A stretch of DNA of 64,000 nt from Palsa-504 sp050011155 (GTDB taxonomy: Bacteria; Actinomycetota; Actinomycetes; Streptosporangiales; Streptosporangiaceae). Shown piece after piece: positions 26,072 through 34,858 of this stretch. Position 1 is the stretch's first letter. Every line of letters starts with the position of its first letter. The notes under the pieces are model-generated. The model worked only from the letters and a program-made list of their open reading frames with translations, was not told where the DNA came from and did no database searches. Made by a program: the position numbers and the translations under genes. The DNA lies in the NCBI GenBank assembly GCA_050011155.1, contig JBEKJP010000006.1:47459-111458 (forward strand), read 5' to 3'.

Positions 26072-28888
26072 TCAGCTACGGCGGCGCATACCGAGGCCGT
26101 CGCGATTCGTGCCGGAGAAGAAGTCCGCGGCCAGCCGCCCCGCTGATGTCGGGACACTCGGCACAGGGATGAATCTATGGCGGCCCCGGTGGGGCGCGCC
26201 TGACGACCGAAATCGCCCGCGACACTGAGATAATGAAGAAAAGGGATCGAGGTCGGCCCAGTGGTGTCGGCCCGGGTGCACCTCCTGCGGCGCCTCGCCC
26301 GGCAGCACTACGCTGGCCGTCGTCCCCGCCGGCACCAGCACATCCAGCTCGAACACCCCGTCCTGCACCTGCCAGGCCACCTCAATAGGACCAAACGGGC
26401 TGATGTGGCGCGCCGTCGCCGACGTGATCCCGCCTCCCGGAAGCGGCCGCACCTCAAAGGTGCGGTACCCCGCCCCCACCGGACGCAGCCCCGCCACGTA
26501 GCGATGCAGGAACGACGCCACCGTCCCCTTGCTGTAGTGGTTGAGCGACGCATGCGGCGCCCCGCCCGCGTCCACCCCCTCCCACAGTTCCCACACGGTT
26601 GTCGCCCCCCGGTCCACCATCGTCAGCCACGACGGCGGCGTGTCCTGCCGCAGCAGGTCATACGCCAGGTCCAGGTACCCGTAGTCCGCCAGCACCGGCA
26701 GCAGGTAAGAAGTAGACAGGAACCCGGTAGTGAGGTGATCTCCCGCCTCCGCCACTAGCCCCGCGAGCCGTGAGGCAACCCCGGGCCGCAACTCCGAGGG
26801 CACCAGCCCGAACGCCAGCGCCCGAACATGCGACGCCTGTGTCTGCACGGCCAGCGTCCCGTCCTCCCGGACGAACTCCCGCCGCCAGGCATCCAAAGCC
26901 CCGGCCGCGATGTCGTGGTACCGGGCCCAGACGGATTCCGGCAGCCCGAGCACTCCCGCGATCCGCGCCAGCGTCGCCGCCGAGCGGTGCAGGTAGGCCG
27001 TCGCGACCTCGGACTTGTCCGCCCGCACGAACGCGCCGAAGTCCCTCGGCTCACCGCCCGGCTCCAGCCACTCGCCCCAGTGAAACCCGGTGTCCCACAG
27101 GTACCGCTCATGCGGCAACGGGACCGGCCGCGCCGCGGCCCGGTCCGGGTGCCGCCCGCCCGCGGCCGCCCCCGCCGCGAATCCCACCCACGCCGTCATG
27201 ACGTCCCACAGCTCGCGCAGCAGCGACTCGTCCCCGTACGCCTCGTACAGATCCCACGGCGCCGACACGACGACGTCACCCCAGCCCGCCGAGCCGTGCA
27301 GCGGGCCGAACATCTCGCCCTCGAAGCCCTCCCGCGGCGGGCAGGGCGAGATGCTGGCCACGCACCCGTCGGCCCGCTGGTCCAGCGACACGTCCGCCAG
27401 CCACTTGCGGGTGAACGCGAGGACGTCGTACAGGTACGCGGCCGTCGGCGCGAAGATCTGCCAGTCACCCGTCCAGCCCCCGCGCTCACGCTGCGGGCAG
27501 TCGGTCGGGATGTCGCAGATGTTCGAGCGCAGCGACCAGACCGCCGCCTCGTGGAGCCGGCTGACGCGGTCGTCGCTGCACGAAAACCAGCCCGTCCGGC
27601 GCAGGTCCGAGTGCACCACCACGCCGGTGACATCACCCGGCTCCAGCGGCCCGGAATGCCCCTCGACCCGCACGTACTGGAAGCCATGCGTCGTGAACCG
27701 CGGCTCGAACACGTCACCGTCACCCGCCGAGACCACCTCGTCCACCTGGCCCAGCGGCAGCCGCTCCGGCAGCACCGGCAGGTCCACGTCCAGGTGCCGC
27801 GTCGTCAGGTCCCCGTCCCGGTCGAGCCATTCGCCGTGCGACAGCGTCAGCCGCCGTCCCGCGGGCACGACGGGTCCAGGCAGCGCCAGCCGCACCCAGC
27901 CGCTGAAGTTCTGCCCGAAGTCCGCCACGAACGCGTCCCCGCCGCGCACCGGCCGCACCGCTACCGCCGGGATCTCCGCCACCCGCCTGACCGGCGGCGC
28001 GATCGAGCGGACGACGGCCACATCGACCTCACGCGGCACGGCCGCCCGCCACGCTCCGTCGTCGAACTCCGCCTCGTGCACCGCCGGGTCGAGCAGTCGC
28101 CGGTCCTCGCGCTGGCCGGCGATCAGATCGGCCCCGGTGACGTGTGATGGCGCGGTCCGCCAGCCCGCCCCGGTCGCCGCCACCACCCGCCAGCCCGAGT
28201 CATCCTCCACCTCGACCTGCGCCCGCAACGCCAGGTCCGTGCCGTATTGATCCGACGCCCGCGGCAGCCCGACCTGACCCCGGTACCACCCGTCCGCCAG
28301 CAGCACCGTGAGCACATTAGGTCCCGGCCGCAACAGCGGTGTCACATCATAAGCCTGGTACTGGACCCGGTCCCGGTACTGCGTATACCCCGGCGTGAGC
28401 TCGGCATCACCGACCCGCTGCCCGTCGATGAACGCCTCGTACAGGCCCAGGGCAGTGATATACAACCGCGACCCGCCAACCGGTTGAACCTCGAAGCCGG
28501 TCCTGACCCACCAAGCACCCCGCGCCCCCGGCGCACCGCGGGACTCCTCCGCCACGCTGATCCAGCGAGCCGTCCAGTCGTCCTCCGCCAGCAGGCCCGA
28601 CTCCAGCCCGACCGGATCGCTCCACTCACCCTCGCCCCGGTCGGTCCACACCCTGACCTGCGCCCCGGCGAAGCGGCGGGAACGGTCGAAGACCGGCACC
28701 CGGACGAACGACTGGGCCGCGCTCTCCACCCGGCCGGTGTCGAAGCCGTCGTCGGTGCACACCTGGTACGCGTGCTGCACCGAGGATCCCTCCGGCAGCC
28801 ACCAGCTCAGCGCGGGCTGGTGTCCCCGCCCGAGGGCGTCCCCGCCCTGGATTTCCGCCCACACCCGAGACGGTCGGCCCTCACCCAA
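26072..28888 (-). CDS. Alpha-L-rhamnosidase, GH78
   Basis: 938 residues with GH78 architecture. Order: an N-terminal beta-sandwich (PALSWWLP, RVWTDRGEGEWSDP), the D-domain (YITALGLYEAFIDGQRVG, DVTPLLRPGPNVLTVLLADG), a beta-sandwich, then the (alpha/alpha)6 barrel. Catalytic acidic residues lie in DCPQRERGGWTGDWQ. A late Glu lies in TVWELWEGVD, and the C-terminal beta-domain is present. There is no signal peptide, so it cleaves terminal alpha-L-rhamnose from substrates already imported. It overlaps the ABC permease gene by 8 bp and is the last gene of the transporter operon. The final 50-odd residues after HHWADLDP (Ser/Arg-rich) do not look native and suggest a junction with foreign DNA. Confidence 0.88.
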   Translation of the reverse strand: MGEGRPSRVWAEIQGGDALGRGHQPALSWWLPEGSSVQHAYQVCTDDGFDTGRVESAAQSFVRVPVFDRSRRFAGAQVRVWTDRGEGEWSDPVGLESGLLAEDDWTARWISVAEESRGAPGARGAWWVRTGFEVQPVGGSRLYITALGLYEAFIDGQRVGDAELTPGYTQYRDRVQYQAYDVTPLLRPGPNVLTVLLADGWYRGQVGLPRASDQYGTDLALRAQVEVEDDSGWRVVAATGAGWRTAPSHVTGADLIAGQREDRRLLDPAVHEAEFDDGAWRAAVPREVDVAVVRSIAPPVRRVAEIPAVAVRPVRGGDAFVADFGQNFSGWVRLALPGPVVPAGRRLTLSHGEWLDRDGDLTTRHLDVDLPVLPERLPLGQVDEVVSAGDGDVFEPRFTTHGFQYVRVEGHSGPLEPGDVTGVVVHSDLRRTGWFSCSDDRVSRLHEAAVWSLRSNICDIPTDCPQRERGGWTGDWQIFAPTAAYLYDVLAFTRKWLADVSLDQRADGCVASISPCPPREGFEGEMFGPLHGSAGWGDVVVSAPWDLYEAYGDESLLRELWDVMTAWVGFAAGAAAGGRHPDRAAARPVPLPHERYLWDTGFHWGEWLEPGGEPRDFGAFVRADKSEVATAYLHRSAATLARIAGVLGLPESVWARYHDIAAGALDAWRREFVREDGTLAVQTQASHVRALAFGLVPSELRPGVASRLAGLVAEAGDHLTTGFLSTSYLLPVLADYGYLDLAYDLLRQDTPPSWLTMVDRGATTVWELWEGVDAGGAPHASLNHYSKGTVASFLHRYVAGLRPVGAGYRTFEVRPLPGGGITSATARHISPFGPIEVAWQVQDGVFELDVLVPAGTTASVVLPGEAPQEVHPGRHHWADLDPFSSLSQCRGRFRSSGAPHRGRHRFIPVPSVPTSAGRLAADFFSGTNRDGLGMRRRS

Positions 28889-30875
28889 CCGGCCGCCGCT
28901 TACGGTACTGCCCGACTAGGCGGCCCTGGAGCTTCTCGATCGCCACCGCGGGTCCCTTGCCGGTCGAGGTGCTGGTGATGCCGTCCGGGTTCTGCACAGC
29001 GGTGAGCACGAGTGCGATGCCGGCCACGATGGCCTGGTACTTGCCCACGTTGAGGTGGATGTTGAGGAAGGTCACGAACAGCCCGGCGGCGGAGAACATG
29101 ATCCCCGCGACGACCGCCCCGGCGATCCGCCCGACCCCGGCCACGAACACGATGGCCAGCAGGGCGATCGAGGTGAACGCGGCGAAGCTGTCGGCGGTCA
29201 GCTCGCCCTGCATGTAGCCGGTCAGGGCGCCGCCGATGCCGGCGATGAACGCGGCCAGCCCGAACGCCATCAGCTTGGCCTGGGCGACGTTGATCCCGAC
29301 CGAGCCGGCCGCGCGCTCGTTGGACCGGATCGCCAGCAGCATCCGCCCGGCCGGACCGCGCCGCAGCCGGGCCACCAGCAGCCCGAGCAGGATCACGACG
29401 ACGAGCACGAGCACGCCGAAGATCACGGTGGGATAGGTCTTGCCCTGGGCGATCCCCAGGTTCAGCCCAGGCAGCCGCGGTGCCTTGATCGCCAGGCCGG
29501 CCGTGCCGCCGGTGAACGAGCCGCTGTTGAACACGACGGCATCCATCGCCGCGGCGAACCCGAGCGTCACCACCGCCAGGTTCACGCCGCGCAGCCGCAG
29601 GGCGGGCAGCCCGATGACCAGCCCGACCGGCACCGAGCACAGGCCGGCCAGGATCAGCGACCACGGGAAGCCGATGCCCCAGTCGCTGGCGATGTGCCCG
29701 ATCATGAAGCCGCCGATCCCGGCCAGCGACATCTGGGCCAGCGACACCTGGCCCACGTAGCCGGTCAGCACCACCACCGACAGGGCGATGCAGGTGACGG
29801 TCAGCGACGAGATGAAGGCGAACCGCAGGACGCTGTTCAGCACGAACAGCAGGATCAGCCCGGCCAAGAAGCAGGCCGCCGCGGTGCGCAGCGGCGCCTG
29901 CGGCCGGCCGACCGACGGGTTGCGCTCGGCCGTCTCACCGCCGCGGGCGAGCACCGTGCGCGAGCGGGCCGCCATCACCACGATGATGACGACGAACGGG
30001 ATGGCGTCTCCCAGTCCCTGCTGGGGCAGCCACGTCCAGACGGTGATCAGCTTCGTGATCTCCGACTGGGCGCAGCCGATCAGCAGCCCGGCCAGCGCGG
30101 TGAGCCAGAACGACTGGAACCGGCCGATCAGCGCGGCCGCCAGGGCCGGCACCACGAACAGGGTGTAGGAGTTCGGGTCGAGGCTGGCCACCGGGGCGAT
30201 CAGGATGCCGGCCGCGCCCGCCAGGACGGTGGCGATGATCCAGTTCTGGCCCGCTATCTGGTTGGCTGAGATGCCGGTCAGCGCGGCGCCCCGATCGTTC
30301 TCCGCGCCGGCCCGGGTAGCCAGGCCGAACCGGGAGAAGCGGTAGGCCAGCGCCAGCGCGATCGCGATGATCACGACCACGCCGGTGAAGTACAGCCGGT
30401 CCTCGGGGAACGTGATCCCGGCCAGCGACAGCGCGGAGCTGGGGAAGATCGGGTTGGTGGCCACCGGCTGAGTGCTGAAGTTCAGCACCGCGATGGCCTC
30501 GAGGCCGAGCATGACCCCGACCGAGGCGCAGACCCGGGTGAGCGGCGAGGCGCTCCGGATCGGCCGGTAGATCAGGACGTAGAGCACCAGTCCGAAGACC
30601 GCCGCGTAGACCAGGGAGATGACGATGGCGAGCCCGGTGTTGAGCCCGGTCCCGCCGTTCAGCGAGATCTGGTGCGGGATCAGCACCACCGGCAGCTCGA
30701 GTTCGCCGAAGCTGCGGAGGTTGACGAACACGTAGGCGATGAACATCGCCACCGCGCCGTGGGCGAAGTCGACGACGCCAGCACTGCGGTACTTGAGGAC
30801 GAGCCCCTGGCCGAGGACGGCGTAGGTGGCGCCGGCGCCGAGCCCGAGGATCAGGAAAAGAAAGTAGCTGGACAT
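28881..30875 (-). CDS. Fused LivH-LivM branched-chain-type ABC permease
   Basis: 664 residues in two permease halves. Residues 1 to about 300 are LivH-like (GLGAGATYAVLGQGLVLKYR, GVVDFAHGAVAMF). The second half after about 330 is LivM-like (VVLTGYVGQVSLAQMSLAG, LRLRGVNLAVVTLGF, AVQNPDGI). LivH and LivM are normally separate, so this is a genuine fusion with a loop (VLARGGETAERNPSVG) between the halves. It imports branched-chain amino acids or, as often in catabolic clusters, aromatic or other carboxylates across the membrane together with the neighbouring binding protein and two ATPases. It precedes and overlaps the rhamnosidase gene. Confidence 0.9.
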   Translation of the reverse strand: MSSYFLFLILGLGAGATYAVLGQGLVLKYRSAGVVDFAHGAVAMFIAYVFVNLRSFGELELPVVLIPHQISLNGGTGLNTGLAIVISLVYAAVFGLVLYVLIYRPIRSASPLTRVCASVGVMLGLEAIAVLNFSTQPVATNPIFPSSALSLAGITFPEDRLYFTGVVVIIAIALALAYRFSRFGLATRAGAENDRGAALTGISANQIAGQNWIIATVLAGAAGILIAPVASLDPNSYTLFVVPALAAALIGRFQSFWLTALAGLLIGCAQSEITKLITVWTWLPQQGLGDAIPFVVIIVVMAARSRTVLARGGETAERNPSVGRPQAPLRTAAACFLAGLILLFVLNSVLRFAFISSLTVTCIALSVVVLTGYVGQVSLAQMSLAGIGGFMIGHIASDWGIGFPWSLILAGLCSVPVGLVIGLPALRLRGVNLAVVTLGFAAAMDAVVFNSGSFTGGTAGLAIKAPRLPGLNLGIAQGKTYPTVIFGVLVLVVVILLGLLVARLRRGPAGRMLLAIRSNERAAGSVGINVAQAKLMAFGLAAFIAGIGGALTGYMQGELTADSFAAFTSIALLAIVFVAGVGRIAGAVVAGIMFSAAGLFVTFLNIHLNVGKYQAIVAGIALVLTAVQNPDGITSTSTGKGPAVAIEKLQGRLVGQYRKRRPVG

Positions 30876-30893
30876 CGGGATCCTTGTTTAGCG

Positions 30894-30931
30894 CCGCGGC
30901 GGCGGGGTCTCGCAGGACCCCGCCGCCGCGG
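30894..30931 (-). terminator. GC-rich hairpin between binding-protein and permease genes
   Basis: Perfect 16-bp arms CCGCGGCGGCGGGGTC and GACCCCGCCGCCGCGG surround the 6-nt loop TCGCAG. It lies 3 bp past the stop of the substrate-binding protein and about 18 bp before the permease start. There is no T-tract, so it more probably protects the 3' end or partly terminates, leaving the binding protein more abundant than the permease. Confidence 0.6.
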
Positions 30932-30934
30932 TCA

Positions 30935-32215
30935 TCAGCCGATGATGCCGGGGAAGTAGCCCTTCGAGGTCACCCAGTCGGTGGAGCTCGGCTGGGTGAT
31001 CGCCCCGTTCTCGATCTGGTTCATCAGGTAGTTGTCGTTGCAGATCGCCGTGGCGCCCTTCAGCGCCTGCCCGTCGCAGGTATAGGGGTGCGACAGGAAG
31101 TTCTGGTGAGTGCCCGACTTGAACGCGGCCAGGATGCTCGACGTGGTCGGCGTGCCCGAGATCGTGCTCAGCACCTGCTGGACGTTCATCACGGTGGCGA
31201 AGCCGGCCGTCGAGATCGAGTCGACCAGGGTGCCCGGAGCGGCCCACTTCTTCATCGCCGCCTGGAACAGCTGCGCGTCGTGGCTGCTCCCGCTCTGCAG
31301 CACGAACGGCGAGGCGATGTACATGCCCTGAGCCCCGCCCGCCGCGGCCGCGATCACCGGCGGCGCGCCGCACGGGTCGATGCCCATGATCTTGCCGCTG
31401 TAACCCACGGACTTCAGCGCCTTGAGCACGTTGCCGCAGCCGTTCGGGACGTCGACGTAGACGAGCTGGGCGCCGCTGCTCTCGACCAGCGCCGCCTGCG
31501 GGCTCGGGTCAGGCGACGTCGGCGACAGCGGGATGTCCTTGATCGTCGTCACTCCGGCGGACTTGAACACCGGCGTGATCTGGGGGATCAGCGACTCGCC
31601 CTGGGCGTTGCTGAAGTAGACGATCGCGACGCTCTTGACGCCCAGCGTCTTGCCGGCGTACACGGCGGCCGCCGCGTTGTCGCCCACGCTGACCGACCAG
31701 AACTGAACGGAGTTCGCCGCCGTCTCCGGGACCGGGGTGAACGGAATGCCGCCCAGGTAGGCCAGGTTGGCGTGCTGGTAGATGGGGAGCGAGGCGGGCG
31801 CGCCGACGTCGGCCGCGCCGAGGATCGCGATCGGCTTCGTGGCCACCAGCTGGTTGGCGCACCGCGCGGCGGTGGCCGGCGTGCCGTCGCCGGTGCAGTT
31901 GTCGATCTGGATGGGATGGCCGTTGATGCCGCCCAGGTAGTTGTTGACGTAGTTCTCGGCGGCGATCGCGCCCTGGCGTGCCTCGGGGAAGGTGACCGCG
32001 CCGGTCTCGTCGTTGATCATCCCGAAGACGTACGGGGTACCCGTGGCCTTCTTGGGCGTGCCAAATACCGAATCGCTGGCCGCGGCCGTCGAACTCCCAG
32101 CCGTGGGACTGCTGGTACCGCCGGCGCTGCTGCTCGAGCCGCTCGAACTGCAACCAGCCGCGACAAGACCGGTTACGGCGAGCGCCACCGCACTAAGCCA
32201 TATGTGACGTCTCAT
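30935..32215 (-). CDS. ABC transporter substrate-binding lipoprotein, Peripla_BP_6 (LivJ-like)
   Basis: 426 residues. A lipoprotein signal peptide with lipobox LVAAGC at about residue 22 is followed by a Ser/Gly/Thr linker. The two-lobed type I periplasmic-binding fold then begins with YVFGMINDETGAVTFPEARQ and contains PIAILGAADVGAPASLPIY and GKTLGVKSVAIVYFSNAQGE. It should be anchored outside the membrane and deliver a ligand to the LivHM-like permease. Family ligands include branched-chain amino acids and aromatic acids; the operon partner rhamnosidase suggests a glycoside, by inference. A strong hairpin follows the gene. Confidence 0.9.
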   Translation of the reverse strand: MRRHIWLSAVALAVTGLVAAGCSSSGSSSSAGGTSSPTAGSSTAAASDSVFGTPKKATGTPYVFGMINDETGAVTFPEARQGAIAAENYVNNYLGGINGHPIQIDNCTGDGTPATAARCANQLVATKPIAILGAADVGAPASLPIYQHANLAYLGGIPFTPVPETAANSVQFWSVSVGDNAAAAVYAGKTLGVKSVAIVYFSNAQGESLIPQITPVFKSAGVTTIKDIPLSPTSPDPSPQAALVESSGAQLVYVDVPNGCGNVLKALKSVGYSGKIMGIDPCGAPPVIAAAAGGAQGMYIASPFVLQSGSSHDAQLFQAAMKKWAAPGTLVDSISTAGFATVMNVQQVLSTISGTPTTSSILAAFKSGTHQNFLSHPYTCDGQALKGATAICNDNYLMNQIENGAITQPSSTDWVTSKGYFPGIIG

Positions 32216-32261
32216 CAGGAGCTTCTTTCGCTATGGGGAATCTCTCGGGTCAGGACGGGCG

Positions 32262-32290
32262 GGAGCCGGCCGCCTCAGGCGGCCGGCTCC
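32262..32290 (-). terminator. Hairpin enclosing the livF stop codon
   Basis: Perfect 13-bp arms GGAGCCGGCCGCC and GGCGGCCGGCTCC flank a 3-nt loop. The loop, TCA on the plus strand, is the TGA stop of the LivF gene read on the minus strand. It may slow ribosomes or RNA polymerase between livF and the binding-protein gene 47 bp downstream. No T-tract follows. Confidence 0.5.
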
Positions 32291-33048
32291 CCGAGGTAAC
32301 TGGCCGCGAGCAGCTCACGCCGCTCGCGGAGTTCGGCGGCCGGGCCCTCGAGCCGGATCCGGCCGTGCGTCAGGACGTAGGCGCGGTCCGCGACCTCCAG
32401 TGCCAGCGCCACGTGCTGCTCGACGAACAGCACGCTGGCGCCGAGTTCGTCGGCCGCCCGCCGCAGGATCGGGACGAGCCGCTCGACGATCACCGGGGCC
32501 AGCCCCAGGCTCATCTCATCGACCAGTAGCAGCCGCGGCCGGGTCACCAGCGCCCGGCCGAGCGCCAGCATCTGCTGCTCGCCCCCGGACAGCAGGCCGG
32601 CCTTGCGGCCGAGGCACTTACGCAGCTCGGGCAGCATCTCGAGCAGTTCTGCCTCGCTGCTGGCCACTTTCCTGGCGCCCTTCTTGCTGGCCCGGCCGCC
32701 TGCCAGCCGCAGGTGCTCGCGGACGGTCAGTCCGGGGAACAGGGCGCGGCCCTCGGGCACCAGGGCAAGGCCCTGGCGGGCGAGCAGGTGGGCCGGCCGG
32801 CCGCCGATGGCCTCGCCCGACAGCTCGACCGTGCCCGCGATCGGGCGGTTGAGCCCGGCGATCGTCTCCAGGGTGGTGGTCTTCCCGGCGCCGTTCGGGC
32901 CGAGCAGGGCCACCACCTCACCCGGGCGGACCTCCAGGTTGAGCTCGCGGACGACCGGGACACCCCGGTAGCCGGCTGACACGTCCCGCACCGCCAGGGC
33001 ATGGCCCGAAGCGATGCTGCCCGCGCTGGCATCAGTGGCTTCCGGCAT
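32275..33048 (-). CDS. livF: ABC transporter ATP-binding protein, LivF type
   Basis: 257 residues. Walker A GPNGAGKTTTLETIAG, Q-loop region LVPEGRALFPGLTVREHL (the PEGR form is typical of LivF), signature LLSGGEQQMLALGRAL, Walker B LLLVDEMSLGLAP and the H-loop in LFVEQHVALAL. It energises the fused LivHM-like permease from the cytoplasmic face together with LivG. Its start lies inside the end of the livG gene (17-bp overlap), and the binding-protein gene follows. A small Ala/Lys insertion (ASKKGARKVASSEAE) lies before the signature. Confidence 0.92.
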   Translation of the reverse strand: MPEATDASAGSIASGHALAVRDVSAGYRGVPVVRELNLEVRPGEVVALLGPNGAGKTTTLETIAGLNRPIAGTVELSGEAIGGRPAHLLARQGLALVPEGRALFPGLTVREHLRLAGGRASKKGARKVASSEAELLEMLPELRKCLGRKAGLLSGGEQQMLALGRALVTRPRLLLVDEMSLGLAPVIVERLVPILRRAADELGASVLFVEQHVALALEVADRAYVLTHGRIRLEGPAAELRERRELLAASYLGEPAA

Positions 33049-33814
33049 GGTGCCCTCCCAGGTAAGCCTCGATCACGCGCGGGTTGTCCCGGATTTCCGC
33101 CGGGGTCCCCTCGGCGATCTGCCGGCCGAAGTCGAGGACCATCAGGTAATCGCACACGGACAGGACGAGGCCCATGTCGTGGTCGATGAGGAAGATCGTC
33201 ACGCCGTGCTCTTCCGGCAGGGACCGCAGCTTGCGCCCCAGCTCGAGGCTCTCGTCGGTGTCGAGCCCCGCCGCGGGCTCGTCGAGCAGCACCAGCCGGG
33301 GCTGGCGGGCCAGCGCCCGGCCGATGCCCACCAGCTTGCGCTTGCCCAGGGAGATCTCGGCCGGGTAGCGGCTCGCCACGTCCTCCAGCCCGCAGACCGA
33401 GATGGCCCAGTCCACGCCGGTCCGGTCCGGCGGGCGCTGGGGCAGGAACAGGTCCCTGAGCGCGGAGGCCACGGTCACGTGCTCGCTCGCCACGAGCAGG
33501 TTCTCCTCGACGGTCAGGTCGTCGAACAGCTCGACCGACTGGAACGTCCGGGCCAGGCCCAGGCGCGCCCGCCGGTAGGGCCGCAGGGCGCCGATATCGC
33601 GGCCGCCGAAGGTAATCCGCCCGGCGGCGGGCCGGGTGTATCCGGTCAGGGCGTCCACCATCGAGGTCTTGCCAGCCCCGTTGGGGCCGATCAGCCCGTA
33701 GATGGCGCCCTCGTCGATCCGCAGGTCGACGTCGGACACGGCCACGACCCCGCCGTAGGTCACGCGCAGGCCGGCTACGTCGAGCAGCGGCTGTCGTGCG
33801 GTCGGTGCGGTCAT
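33032..33814 (-). CDS. livG: ABC transporter ATP-binding protein, LivG type
   Basis: I took the ATG at 33814 (GGGA about 4 nt upstream) rather than the upstream extension, which runs through an operator palindrome. 260 residues: Walker A GPNGAGKTSMVDALTG, signature EISLGKRKLVGIGRAL (the LSxGxxK/R variation usual in LivG), Walker B LVLLDEPAAGLD, H-loop FLIDHDMGLVL. It is the first gene of the transporter operon livG, livF, binding protein, livHM, rhamnosidase. A perfect 19-bp palindrome at 33824-33842 lies just upstream of the start, a position suited to repression. Confidence 0.92.
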   Translation of the reverse strand: MTAPTARQPLLDVAGLRVTYGGVVAVSDVDLRIDEGAIYGLIGPNGAGKTSMVDALTGYTRPAAGRITFGGRDIGALRPYRRARLGLARTFQSVELFDDLTVEENLLVASEHVTVASALRDLFLPQRPPDRTGVDWAISVCGLEDVASRYPAEISLGKRKLVGIGRALARQPRLVLLDEPAAGLDTDESLELGRKLRSLPEEHGVTIFLIDHDMGLVLSVCDYLMVLDFGRQIAEGTPAEIRDNPRVIEAYLGGHHAGSH

Positions 33815-33823
33815 GGTTCCCTT

Positions 33824-33842
33824 ACTTTCATACAATGAAAGT
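33824..33842. promoter_or_regulatory. 19-bp palindrome, proposed IclR operator site 1
   Basis: ACTTTCATACAATGAAAGT, with perfect 8-bp arms around ACA. It begins 10 bp upstream of the livG ATG on the minus strand. Three similar sites (23874, 37462, 39120) lie at the starts of other units in the region; the 37462 site is next to the IclR gene. Confidence 0.65.
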
Positions 33843-33922
33843 TATTTTCATTTCGATTACGTTACGGGATCTGGAGGGCGATTGTCCACACCTGCGAGGT
33901 CACGAATCGGTGACCACCGCAG

Positions 33923-34858
33923 TTACGCCACCCACGACCTCTCTAGGCCTCTGACCAGGGAAATCATGCAATCGTGGAGGGGAGTGGGCTGCCCTAGACG
34001 CCGTCCTTCGGCGGCGATGCCGCCGTTCAGCACGTCGATCTCGGTAGCCCGGCGGGCCAGCACGTCCTGCAGCATGCTCGGCTTGTGATGATAGGCATCG
34101 GCGATAGCCTCTTCCACCGCCTCCTGCGGCGGCCGCAGCAGTTCGATGCCGGCCCGCTCGCAGACGGCTAGAGCCTCGCTGATCAGCCCGTCTACCTGCT
34201 GGCGGAGCCCGGGGTCGGTGCAGACCGGGCCCACGCTGAGCCCGGTGAGCGCGGACAGCGGGCTCGTGGCGGCATTGAAAATGACTTTCGTCCATTGCGG
34301 GCCCCGCGCGTCCTTGAGCGCGTGCGTGCGCAGTCCGCCCTCGGTCAGCAGCCGGGCCAGGTGCTCCACCTCGCCCATCGCCGCGGGCCGGGGCTCGAAC
34401 GGCCCGAACCAGGAGTCTCCGGTCGCGTCGTACCTGACCACGCCGGGCGCCACCACCGCGCCGGCCGTGATGATGCTGCCGCGGATGACGCGCGGCACCA
34501 CCTCGGCGATGACCTCCTCGTTGCCCAGCCCGTTCTGCAGGCTGACCACCGCGGCGCCGGCCAGGGCCGCCCGCGCGCCCGCGACGGCGGCCCGGGTGTG
34601 CCGCGCCTTGGTCGCCACCAGGCCGAAGTCGCAGGCAGGCAGGTCGCGCCCGTCGGTGCGAGCCCGGAGAGCGCGGACCGGGGCGATGAACTCCGCCTGC
34701 CCGGTGACCCGCAGGCCGTCCGCCTCGATCGCCGCCACGTGCTCGGCCCACGGGTCGACGGCCCACACCTCGACGCCGGGTACCCGGGCCAGGTGCGCGG
34801 CGTACAGGCTCCCGATCGCCCCGCAGCCGACGACGGCCACCCGGACCATGGCTGTCAT
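33923..34858 (-). CDS. Ketopantoate reductase family protein (ApbA/PanE-like)
   Basis: 311 residues. The NADPH-binding motif is VAVVGCGAIGSLYAAHLA. LQNGLGNEEVI and the catalytic Lys region GPQWTKVIFNAATSPLSALTG are as in 2-dehydropantoate 2-reductases, with the C-terminal KPSMLQDVLARRATEIDVLNG signature present. It probably reduces a 2-keto acid. In this catabolic context it need not be the biosynthetic PanE. It is the last gene of the operon SDR, SDR, GlcG-like, this one, and overlaps the GlcG-like gene by 4 bp. Confidence 0.87.
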   Translation of the reverse strand: MTAMVRVAVVGCGAIGSLYAAHLARVPGVEVWAVDPWAEHVAAIEADGLRVTGQAEFIAPVRALRARTDGRDLPACDFGLVATKARHTRAAVAGARAALAGAAVVSLQNGLGNEEVIAEVVPRVIRGSIITAGAVVAPGVVRYDATGDSWFGPFEPRPAAMGEVEHLARLLTEGGLRTHALKDARGPQWTKVIFNAATSPLSALTGLSVGPVCTDPGLRQQVDGLISEALAVCERAGIELLRPPQEAVEEAIADAYHHKPSMLQDVLARRATEIDVLNGGIAAEGRRLGQPTPLHDCMISLVRGLERSWVA

